Source of the DNA: Cichorium intybus
Taxonomy: Eukaryota > Streptophyta > Magnoliopsida > Asterales > Asteraceae
Reading direction: 5' to 3'
Length of the DNA stretch: 64,000 bases
NCBI GenBank assembly: GCA_023525715.1
Contig: CM042012.1
Coordinates: forward strand, 62,865,205 to 62,929,204
The notes below the pieces were generated by a model. That model had not been told where the DNA came from. It worked only from the letters and a program-made list of their open reading frames with translations, and made no database searches. Below, piece after piece: positions 48,892-59,369 of the stretch (positions are counted from its first letter, which is position 1; each line of letters begins with the position of its first letter). A program made the translations under genes and the position numbers.

Positions 48892-50544
48892 GAGTTAATG
48901 TCACCAAAACACAACCAATTATTGCTTTTGGTTTTAAATGGTCATTAATATATTTTTTAGGCATTCTAGGTCACTAAACTTTAATTTTACCTGTTACAAA
49001 ACGGAATCAACACATTTTAGCAGGTTGCATCTGTGAGGTGCCATGTACGTGGTGTTTGGTTGACTAGAGTGGTCCACGTGGCGCTGACATGGCGTCCACG
49101 TGGATTTTTCTATTATTTTTTTTAATTTAAAAATTATTTTTAAATTTAATCAAAGCAATTTCACCAAAACCCAAGTTAGGGTTTTCGACCACCATTCTTT
49201 TTCTTCTGGCGACTGTGAAAGCAACCACTCACCCACTCGATCTCTTGATGGATTGTCTCAATTTAAGTATAAACAAGCATCACTTATGCTAATACCCATT
49301 TGCAGTTGAGAAGAGGAAGAGCCTCCGTCAGTGCCAGATTCAGATTCTTTGACTTGAGCTGTGTGATCAACTCCACTACCTCCGCCCTCGTTTCACTCGT
49401 GGTCGTCAATCCATGGTTCGTTCCGTAAAACAAATCAACTAATTGCTTCTTCAACAGATCAACCTCCGTCGGCTCCTTATATGGTATCGACTCCTCCTAC
49501 GCCACAGCCAACAAATAATCGATAGACTTCTACTCCCAGTTCTCTCTGCTCGTAGCACGCAAAGTGAAATTGAATTTTTTCCGTCTTCTCTGGCAAAAAG
49601 ATTTCGATTTTGCCGAGTTTTTAACAGGAAAGCTCATCAAATTAACCAAAAAGCTTTTCAATCTAGAGCTCAGTTTTGGGACTGTGTTTTAGAAGCCTCT
49701 AATTCCAAAAGAATTGAAGTCGATCTGGAAATATGGTTTAGTGTAATTAGTTTATCAATTCGTGTCACAAGCGAATTCTATTTGGAAATGTGTTTTAGCA
49801 ATTATCCGGTGGAAGTCGCTAATTCCAAAACAACTGAAGTCGATCTAGAAATATGGTTCTTAGCGACCTTGAATTTCAATAGCTAAACCCAAAACATATG
49901 AAATCGTTAAATCACCACCAGATTAAAATCTCTAATTATACAGTGTCTTCTCTAATTCTTGCAAATGGATAAAGTCGCTAAATTCGTTGAACTGCAAGCC
50001 ATCTCGGACACAGAGTGAAGTCACTAATTCTGGAAATGGATATTGATGGCGATGTTTATCCCAAAATTTAACCCATCAAATTATAGTGATAAAGAGATTG
50101 ATATTTATCAAAGACTGTAATGACATTGATGACGATTTGCTCTTAGCGAGCTTGATGTCAACCATGGATAGGGTAGAGATCGTTGGTGATCAAGAGATCG
50201 AGTGGGTGAATGGTTGCTTTCACAGTTGCTAGAAGAAAAAGAATGGTGGTCGAAAACCCTAATTTGGGTTTTAGTGATATTGCTTTGATTAAATTTAAAA
50301 ATAATTTTTTAATTAAAAAAATAATAGAAAAATCCACGTGGACGCCATTTCAGCACCACGTGGACCACTCTAGTCAACCAAACGCCACGTGGATGCCACC
50401 TCACAGATGCAACCTGCTAAAATATGTTGATTCCCCTTTTTAACAGGTAAAATGAAAGTTTAGTGACCTAGAATGCCTAAAAATATATTAAGGACCGTTT
50501 AAAACCAAAATCAATAGTTGGTTGGGTTTTGATGGCATTAACCC
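48892..50544. mobile_element. Mutator-like element (MULE) with long TIRs, 1.65 kb
   Basis: The left TIR 48892-49249 and right TIR 50189-50544 are reverse complements over ~355 bp (from GAGTTAATGTCACCAAAAC inward, through GTCCACGTGG motifs, to CACCCACTCGATCTCTTGAT). The target duplication is a perfect 9 bp, TATTAAAAA (48883-48891 and 50545-50553), diagnostic of Mutator. No transposase. The ~940 bp between the TIRs contains a 147-codon plus-strand frame (49443-49886) with an internal duplication (SNSKRIEVDLEIWF / ANSKTTEVDLEIWF) that I do not recognise; it may be captured DNA. Inserted in the leader of the 12.3 kb element. Confidence 0.93.
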
Positions 50545-50829
50545 TATTAAAAAACCTGTAATATTAAAGTATGCATCATATCACTCTAATTATTGTTTGC
50601 GGTATAGTTTTGTATAGTTTCATATAAAATATTGCATATATAGAGGCTATAGAGGGATAGGGGGGATATATTTAGATCATGCAGCTCTCTAATTGTTTAC
50701 GGTCAAGCTTGGAATTCTATCATGATACTTTTTTGACCCACGTTGTTTACTTGGTCTAAAAATGACCACGTCATCTCCTTAAAAATTGTGACTAAAAAGC
50801 TTTAGAAATTGATTTTTAAAATGGAAACA

Positions 50830-51390
50830 ATTTTTTTTTTTGGAACAGCGGCAGAATTTTATTAAATAAGAGCAAGGGGAGCAAGGAGCTCACCCAAGCA
50901 CAGAGGCCCAATTACAACAGTTTTAGCATAAATTACAATACAATATTTCAGACACCGGGTTTTCAACCCACCTTTCCCATATCAGATTACCACCTTTTTT
51001 CTTTCTAGCATTGATCCAAAGAGAAGATAAGATCCGGACTTCACCTGCCAGCTCCAATTGTGATTTAGTTACATTCTTGAATATGCGTTTGTTGCGGTAC
51101 GACCAAATAACCCAAACAAAAACGAGACATATTGCCTCATTAACCTCCGCAAGCCAAGAGGGACCAATGAAGGCATCTTTATTCTTTAACAGCTCTAAGC
51201 ACGAGATTGGCAGCCCACAAAGACAGTACCACCAATTCTGCACTTCCACCCACTCCTGCTTGGCTAACTCACATTGCACAAAAACATGATCCTCAGTTTC
51301 TGGCCCAAGATTGCACACCCTACAACAGTCATCCGATACCACACCAATTCTTTTGAGATTCGCAACAGTCATCCGATACCACACCAATTC
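50830..51390 (-). mobile_element. 5'-truncated LINE fragment, 561 bp, with target duplication
   Basis: An A-tract at the 3' end (plus strand T-run 50831-50840) and a 15 bp target duplication with one mismatch (TTTAAAATGGAAACA at 50815-50829, TTTAAAAAGGAAACA at 51391-51405). The minus-strand frame 51387-50923 is the LINE zf-RVT C-terminus (CRVCNLGPETEDHVFVQCEL, then FVWVIWSYRNKRIF), intact to its stop. A 43 bp tandem duplication (CATCCGATACCACACCAATT) sits at the 5' edge, 51322-51392. Confidence 0.9.
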
Positions 51391-51797
51391 TTTAAAAAGG
51401 AAACATTAAGCTTCCTTTCCCGTTCAAGATTTCTTTGTTCTCGGTCAAGCTTCTGATTTCGGTCAAACCTATTTTCTTCACTTTCCATTGTCGGTCAGTT
51501 TTTAAATTCTCGATCTATTCAATTTTTTAAAGGATGGACTAAAAGAGACACATTTTTACAAAAAAAAACATCTCTTTATTACTTAATGATTAATTATTTG
51601 ATTTTTTAATTACTTAATAATTACTTGATAAGTATAATGATTATATAATTATTATTATTTAATTTACAAATATTAAATAACAAATATTTTTTATAAATAG
51701 ATTATTCATAATTTATAAATATTAAGTAACAAATATTTTTTATAAAAAAAATTATATAAATCAATAAATAAGTAATTCAAAAAATTGCACAAATGTG

Positions 51798-52738
51798 ATT
51801 CGTAATTTTTGTAAAACGCAATATGCGGCGCGGCTTGCGGTTCGTAATTTTTGTAAAACGCAATATGTGGCGTGTTGCTTTTCGTAATTTCTGTAAACCA
51901 GAACAAGCGACGTGGGTTGCGGTTCGTAATTTTTGTAAAACGCAATATGCGGCGCGGCTTGCGGTTCGTAATTTTTGTAAAAGGCAATATGCGGCGCAGC
52001 TTGCGGTTCGTAATTTTTGTAAAACGCAACATTCGGCGCGTTGCAGTTCGTAATGTGTAAACCGGAACAAGCGGCGCAGCTTGCAGTTCGTAATTTTTGT
52101 AAAACGCAATATGCGGCGCGGCTTGCGATTCATAATTTTAGTAAAACGCAATACACTGTTCGTAATTTTTGTAAACCGCAATATGCGGCGCGTTGCGGTA
52201 CGTAATTTTTGTAAACCGGAACATGCGGCGCAGCTTGCGGTTCGTAATATTTGTAAAACGCAATATGCGGCGCGGCTTGCGATTCGTAATTTTTGTAAAA
52301 CGCAATATCCGGCGCAGCTTGCAGTTCGAAATTTTTTTAAACCGCAATATGCGGCGCATTGCGGTTCGTAATTTTTGTAAACCGGAACAGGCGGCGCGAC
52401 TTGCGGTTCGTAATTTTTTTAAAACGCAATATGCGGCGCGGTTTGCGGTTCGTAATTTTTGTAAACTGCAATATGCGGCGTATTGCGGTTCTTAATTTTG
52501 TAAACCGGAACATGCGGCGCGGCTTGCGGTTCGTAATTTTTTTAAAGCGCAATATGCGGCGCGGTTTGCGGTTCGTAATTTTTGTAAACCGCAATATGCG
52601 TCGTATTGCGGTTCTTAATTTTTGTAAACCGGAACATGCGGCGCTGCTTGCGGTTCGTAATTTTTTTAAAACGCAATATGCGGCGCGGCTTACGGTTCGT
52701 AAATTTTGTAAAACGCAATATGCGATGCGGCTTGCTTG
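51798..52738. repeat. 42 bp minisatellite, about 22 copies
   Basis: Unit GTTCGTAATTTTTGTAAAAC followed by GCAATATGCGGCGCGGCTTGCG, with variants (AAACCGGAACATGCGGCG). Because 42 is a multiple of three and the unit lacks stops in several frames, both strands show long repetitive open frames with a 14-residue period. These are not proteins. Confidence 0.93.
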
Positions 52739-53082
52739 ATTTTTGATAAAAATAAAAATAAAATTTTAAGTCTAAGACTTGTTAATAAGAAATTTTATAT
52801 GTGGTTACATTGATAAAAAAGACAGTATAAATAAAATTTTAAAAACTTGTGTTGAAGAAGTCTTATAAATGGTGAAAACTCATTTTTTCTTGTTCCAATC
52901 GAACAGTATCATTACCTCTCCAAAAATGGTCAAAAGATATATTTAATTATTAATTATTTAACACGGAAATCAATTTTTGACTTTTATTAAAGGTGTCTAA
53001 AAGTGTTTTTTTAGCAGCACCCTTTTTTAAACCGGTCAAAACCTTTCCTTTTTAGGTTGATATTTTTTTTTTCATTCTTGGT

Positions 53083-53212
<130 letters not shown>

Positions 53213-53374
53213 TGAGACCGGGAGACGCATTTCTAGCCACTCATTTTAGTTGTAAAACAAAAAAAATTAAAAAATGCAAAATAAATGAAAAAAATATATA
53301 TTTATTATTTACGCCATTTATTTTAATAAAAAAATATAAAAATATAAAAAAATATAAAAAATTAGCGTTTTTTC

Positions 53375-53424
53375 ATATTCTAGTAGAATATTACACTATT
53401 CTGCGTAATATTCTACTAGAATAT
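53375..53424. repeat. Perfect 20 bp inverted repeat, 10 nt loop
   Basis: ATATTCTAGTAGAATATTAC (53375-53394) and its exact complement (53405-53424). Each arm is itself close to palindromic (TTCTAGTAGAA). Confidence 0.85.
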
Positions 53425-53516
53425 TCAACGTTCTAGTGAATTTTTTTTTTTGATTTTCCCAGGTTTTTTCGATTTTTTTTTTTTAATTTTTTTAAAATTT
53501 TTTAGATAGAATAAAT

Positions 53517-54280
53517 TAGGGATGAGCAAAACCGAACCCGGAAACCGAGAAACCGAAAAAAACCGACAAAACCGAAACCGAAAAACCGAAACCAAAGCGG
53601 AAACCAGTGGTGCGGGTTTGATTTTTTTAAAACCGAAACTGTCGGTTCGGTTTCGATTTCCCATGTTAAAACCGACCCATAGGAACCGAACCGACCCATT
53701 TATCAGAAACCGACCCAACCCATCATTTGAGGTTTCGAATTTAAAGTTTTCAAATCTTCATGAATTGTCGGCCTTGATTCTAACACATTATTTTGGTGAT
53801 GGAAATGGAGTGTGTCTGAAATTGAATTGTATAATATTTTGTTTGGTCTTAAACACTAGTGTGTGCTTTCGGTATAAACACGACATAACAAAATAGTAGA
53901 TTTGTTTCTATGGAAACTTCCATTCCCTGTAACCAATTCATATCTTTTTAGAAACGAAAAAGGTTAAATCTAAAAAGCTCACCAATATACATATACAAAA
54001 ATCGTCATTTCCAATATCCATATAAATAATTCAAGTCCCGATGATATAATTACAACATAAATCTCTATAACTAAACATACCATAAACATGGGTTCAAAAC
54101 CGACCCACGGGTTTAAACTCAAAACCCACGAAACCATGGGGTCAAACCGAAACCGACCCAAAACCGAATGAAAAAACCGAAACCGAAACCGACGGTTTGT
54201 AAAAACCAGAAACCGAACTGATCGGTTTGGGTTCGGTTTTAGGTCTAAAACCGACCCAAACCGACCCATGCTCATCCCTA
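53517..54280. mobile_element. Non-autonomous hAT element, 764 bp
   Basis: The terminal repeats are TAGGGATGAGCA and its exact complement TGCTCATCCCTA. The target duplication is a perfect 8 bp GAATAAAT (53509-53516 and 54281-54288), the hAT signature. The subterminal regions on both sides are filled with AAACCGAAACCGA / GGTTTCGGTTTT repeats in inverted arrangement. No transposase. The ~300 bp centre is unique, non-coding DNA. Confidence 0.93.
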
Positions 54281-54668
54281 GAATAAATAGCGAAAATTAG
54301 TAGAATATTTCTTTTTTGAAAATTCTCATTATTTTAGCCTATTTTAATTTTTTTTATTTTTTAATTTTTATTTTTTAAGAATGACTTATATGTTCATTTA
54401 GAATATTGTTGTTTTATGTAAAATATTTTCATTTTTTCCAGAATTGTTACAATTTTGTAGATTCTTATTGTTGTGATGTAAATTTTCCAGTAATTTTGTC
54501 ATGATTGAAACAATTCATTACATTCTTGTTGTTTTGATGTACAAAATTTAGTTCATTCTTTTAAGAATGAAAAATTGTTCAGTTTTTTCATTCTTACGAG
54601 AATGAAATCTGATGGTCAGGATTTGGTTACAAGGTAACACAATAATTGTCATTCTTATTATAACCTAG

Positions 54669-54671
<3 letters not shown>

Positions 54672-54753
<82 letters not shown>
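54672..54753. repeat. (TA)n microsatellite, ~82 bp
   Basis: Pure TA run. The DNA just left of it (minus strand GGGCTAGGTTATAATAAG) resembles the termini of the TIR element at 20273-25229. Confidence 0.97.
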
Positions 54754-54754
<1 letters not shown>

Positions 54755-54900
54755 CTCTTCTTTGATTTCCATGTAAACACAAGTGATTTTCGGTAAAAAA
54801 AAATTTGGTCAAAACAGTTTTTTAATCGAGTTCAAATTTGATTTTCAAGTGATTTCAAAACAATTTTTCGGTAAATTTTTTATCTTTGAAGTTTTTACGG

Positions 54901-56424
54901 TTAAATTTTTTGGTCAAAATGGTTCCCACTTCAAAAGACGTTTGCGAAAATTCATGCACTCAAAATTGCGAAAAACAAATTAAAAATTACCGTGAACAAA
55001 ACGACCTTTTAGTGAGAGAAGTTTTCGACCTTAAAAATGATGTTTACAACATTAAAAAGAAACTGAAACCCCTTTAAAAAAAGTTAGAAGCAAAAACATT
55101 AGACTTTAAGAAATTACAAGAAGAATACAGCATTAAGAGTTGTCACCATATATTCCCCACGGAAAAGATTTCCGAATTGACTGCCGAGCTTGATGCATTG
55201 AAGTCCAAATATAAAGATGCTGATTTTAATATCAAAAAGTTCGATGCATCAAGTGTGGTAGTTGAATCAATGGTTGAAAAACAGCTTAAGTGGCTAAATA
55301 AGTAAGGTGAAGGTTTAGGGTATAAAAGCGTTCCACCTCCTTTTAATAATAATTATATTCTGGGTGTAACCTATGAACAGCTCTTACTTGCTCGTGATAA
55401 AGCTGAATAAGAAAAGGGTAAGCTTGATGTCTGGGACCAGCTCATAACTGCTCAAACCAAGGCTGATCAATCAGACATAACTGCTTCTGCTAAGCTTGAA
55501 AATCCGGTACAGCTGAGAAGGGTGAGGTGAATGATACTGATGCTTCTGTTCCTTGTGTAGACAAAGTTGTGGAAGATGCCAAAGAGTTTAGTTCTGTGGA
55601 AAATTCACCAAAACCTAACATTTCGCTTACAGTTGACTCTAATGAACGTTTGGACCAAGACACTTCAACTTCTGATCGTTCAAAAACTTGTGGTGTTGCT
55701 TTGAATTCTGAAAATCAAAATGTTCAAAAATTCAAACCACAAAAGTTTGTGAAAGAGGGTGACATTCCCTGTGGACCAAGACCAAGTCCCACTAAATGTG
55801 ATTGTTCCTGTACTTGTGGTAACTCCTTAAAAAATTCAAAAGGACAAGCACCAAGTCACAATCTCATTTACTTAAAAAGACAAACATGCTTTAATTGTGG
55901 GATTGCAGGTCATATTGCTCGAAATTGTCCACATCGTCATTATGTTCCCTACTATGCACAAAGTTGGATGAACGTGCCAAGAGGGAGATCTTCCAAAAGG
56001 AAACCCACAAGGTCACGTTCAAGAAATGGTGATTGGAATGAAGCCAAGGCCAAGTAGCAGGCCCCCAAGGACAATAGGACTGATTCAAGAGATGGTTCCA
56101 CCAAATTGAAATTGGTTAGGTAGAACTCATCTCAAGGATCGTCCTCGAACTCACACTCGCATTATAAGCACAAATCAAGGGGGAGTCCTGTTTCAAAATC
56201 AAGTCAATATTGATTCACCCATCTGGTCAAACAACAAAAGACTCAAACCAAATTACCGATGGGTTCCTAAAGGCCTTATTTCAAAAATATCAAATTGTCC
56301 TGCTAACTCTTCATTCTTATATGATAAACATGATATGTCATGGGAAAGGGTATCATGCGTTGATGATAATGGTCAACCCAGTTTAAAAATGGACTGGGTT
56401 CCCAAAACTAACAACCTTTCTTAA
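54901..56424 (+). pseudogene. Copia gag (SIRE-like), broken
   Basis: A coiled-coil-like start (CENSCTQNCEKQIKNYREQN, then LLVREVFDLKNDVYNIKKKL), a stop, KLEAKTLDFKKLQEEYS, LTAELDALKSKYKDADFNIK, VEKQLKWLNK, GEGLGYKSVPPPFNNNY, more stops, and the open part 55527-56057 ending in a CCHC knuckle CFNCGIAGHIARNC (55887-55928). After another stop it reads YRWVPKGLISKISNC and WVPKTNNLS to 56424. The N-terminal capsid part, protease and everything downstream are missing. The GLGY...VPPPFN block is typical of large Asteraceae copia elements (from memory). Confidence 0.8.
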
Positions 56425-58691
56425 ACCTAACCTCAAGTATTCTGAAATTCAACTTCTAGACACTTTAAGTTAAGCCACTCAGAGTCGAGAGTTACAAATT
56501 CTGTGTCGATGGTTAGATTACGTACCGTAATCTATCACACGCACCAATACATTCTTACCCACTTTATGTTTCTAATACAAGAAATAGAAGATTCATCATT
56601 CAAAACCAAGTGATGATGATATTTTGAAACTCTATGCCTGTGATCTTTGCTACAACACAAGTAGTAAATGTGAGACATCTACAACCATTCTTACCTGCAA
56701 ATCTTCTAATTCAAGAGTTGGATGATTCAGTGTAATATACCACACATTGATGACAATTCGAAAGTCTAGATGATGGGTATATCTAGTAACCAAGATATAT
56801 TACACGCTCATACCACTCTTAACCCACTTTTATTCTAATAAAGATGTTCGCGATTCAATGTGGTTTTACCTCGCATTGATGAAACATCGAAAGTCTGGGC
56901 CAATGATCGCTGTTGATTTCCACAATAGTTGTGGGACCCCACACTTCACCAGAACCAAAATTGGCACCAGGATGGTACACTCCGCAGAGTTTGGATACCA
57001 TTGAACGTCTCGCCAAGAGCCAAGTTAACTTGTTAACTGCATTGAGATCTTTGATCAAGGATATGCAGGGGCTAACATCGCAGCGGTCGTCATGCAGTAA
57101 AAAATAGTCAAATAACCTCACTTTCACCTAGCACAGTGGTAGTCAAGGTCGATCCACAGGAGTTACGTGGTCAAGGTAGGCAACAGATTACCAACTGCAG
57201 TGTCACTTCTACAGCCAGAGGATCTAGTTTCCGACTTATACCCAAAACAATCCCAAAAATCACAAATCCAATAAACCAATTCAAGCATCAACTAAACTAA
57301 CCAATAACTAATCCTAATTACCTACTGAAATCAGAAGTAACCAAGATCAATTCCAAACATCAAACACAATCAAAACATCCAAAATCCATTCAAAAGCATA
57401 AAATACCGAAAATAGAGCAATTAACACTAACCGAATGATTACTATTAAAAACTCAGATCCCAATGTATCAAAATAGTAAACAAGAAATTCTAAAACTAAG
57501 AACTAATGCCAATGGTTGTCACACCCAAAGACACTAGCCAAATCTACCGAAATCACTAAACTAATTGGAAATTAAAAGAGAAAAACATAAAATACCAAAT
57601 AATGGTTGCTGAAAATTGATACTCGGAGTCAAAGAAGCCTTGGGAGTCGTTCCTATGCCAGGTCTTTGCTGCATTTTTTGACCTAAAACCCTCTATTTAT
57701 AGTTGCAAAAAATTAAGAGGTCGCGCCGCGCATAAATGAAATCCGCGGCGCGCGTATGGGTTTATCCCCGTTTTTTCGTTATTTAAATTTTCTCCACCGC
57801 CTCAATGCTGAGTCACCATGTCGCGCCTTTGTAAATCCTGCGTCGCGCATGTGAATTCGACTGATTTGTCTTTATCTTCAAACTTCTTCCATTTTGTCCA
57901 CTTTTAGCCCCTGATTACATCATTTCGTTCCAAACAAGCACTGACACAAAAAGTGAGAATACCACAGCATATATGATATAATTTCACTAAGAATAGGGCT
58001 CAACAACGACTAAAATACTTGATATTACTAGGCGTTGTCAGGGGCCTAAATCAAAACGGCCACGAGTAGTTCTTCGATACTCAAACAATCGCAGTGCGTT
58101 CCTCCGGGTTCACACAGATACTGCGATTAGTCTTTTTTTGAGCCAAGGCTGGGTCCTTAAACAACTGTGGCGAGAAGGGTCATTATGACTCTGTGACCCA
58201 CAGGATTTTTTTGGTCATCGGTCGACTCATGAAGCGCCAGTAAAAGACAATCAAATGAATATTTTCAAGTGATGGATCGTGAAGTGAAGTTTAGAGTTTC
58301 AACAAAAACATCTTAACCCCTTAAGAAAGGTTAAGCATAATTCCATGTGACAAGCTGCTTTGAATTTCTCCTCAAACAGTTTCGTTGCTACCTTTGCACC
58401 TTTTGTGATCAAGAAGTGAAGAATCATACTCCATGTACTCATCAAAGTCAAATCAAAAGATGGATGTGTTGATTCAAGACCTATGCAAGAAGCATGTACA
58501 CCCAACGAGCGGTTAAACTCAAATCTAAAGATAGTCCAATCCTAAAGATGAAGTTGTCTCTGTATCGAACAGAACACTATTAACATCTTCTTCCAATGAC
58601 GTTTAGGGGGATATTGTTAGAATATTCCTGCAGTGTACAACCGAAGCCAAGATCAAGATAAATCTTGAAGATTAAATGAAAGCATTAAACC
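56425..58691. other. Internal region of the 12.3 kb element without recognisable pol
   Basis: 56480-56900 contains imperfect repeats of a TGATGA(A/C)AAT/CATCGAAAGTCT type unit. 57130-57185 (GGTCGATCCACAGGAGTTAC) resembles a leader segment common in plant gypsy-like elements. 57190-57600 is A-rich. 57715-57860 has GCGCCGCGC-type CpG-rich text, higher in GC than its surroundings. No integrase, RT or RNase H motif in any frame. Confidence 0.45.
58602..58640 (+). other. Second purine-tract/LTR-start-like sequence
   Basis: TTTAGGGGGATAT then TGTTAGAATATTCCTGCAG, 88 bp upstream of the true purine tract and LTR start (AAGGGGGAGAT then TGTTAGGAATATTTTTG). It looks like a duplicated or ancestral purine tract with the first ~15 bases of an LTR. 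Confidence 0.5.
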
Positions 58692-58702
58692 AAGGGGGAG
58701 AT
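58692..58702 (+). promoter_or_regulatory. Polypurine tract
   Basis: AAGGGGGAGAT directly before the 3' LTR. Confidence 0.88.
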
Positions 58703-59151
58703 TGTTAGGAATATTTTTGTGGTTTAATATTTGCATTTAAAAGGGGCCAAAAAACAGAAAATATTGAGCTTTATGGAGTTTTCGGTCAGGGGCCGAAAAC
58801 CCCCTGGTTCTCGGTGCTCGTGACCGAAATCAGGGGTGATTTCAGTGGGCTGGGCTTGCGATTCCGGTGGGCTTCATCTGATGGGCTTAGGATTTTTCGT
58901 GTAGGTATAAAAGGCTATTGTATCCGTCATTGTCAGTAGATCAACATAGGGTTTTATGCTAGAGAGAGAAAATTATTGTGTGCTTTGTTGGTCATGAATC
59001 TTATGTACCAGTCATTTTATTGAATATAATGAGTGCATTGAAGATTGAATCGCGTGTTCTTGATTGCTTCATTACTATTTCTTGATTGGATTCCGCACAA
59101 TCAAGTGATTGATTATTACCATTGATAGATCTAGAAAGTTTGGGACTTACA
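58703..59151 (+). repeat. 3' LTR of the 12.3 kb element
   Basis: Starts TGTTAGGAATAT and ends ACTTACA. Followed by the TTAAC duplication. Confidence 0.9.
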
Positions 59152-59156
59152 TTAAC

Positions 59157-59369
59157 TTATTTATATAAATTATATGAAGAAATAAAAATTCATGTGACAC
59201 ACTTTTATTGAATGAATAAATTAGATGGAGTTGGAATTCGAAAAACATTCACATTATGAAAAATGTAGACCTTGAAGAGTATATAACATAGGAAGAATAA
59301 TGGATTCATTTGGAGCTAAGGTGAGAAAGTTATGAAGTGATGAAGTTTGGTAAAATCAGCCAAAATTAG
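59157..59369. other. Short unassigned segment between two retroelements
   Basis: Before the 12.3 kb insertion this joined 46816. It contains GGTGAGAAAGTTATGAAGTG, a phrase like those in plant LTRs, but no border could be placed. Confidence 0.35.

Noticed and set aside
51798..52738. CRISPR-like array
   Set aside because: Units are contiguous 42 bp repeats without unique spacers, in plant DNA. It is a minisatellite.
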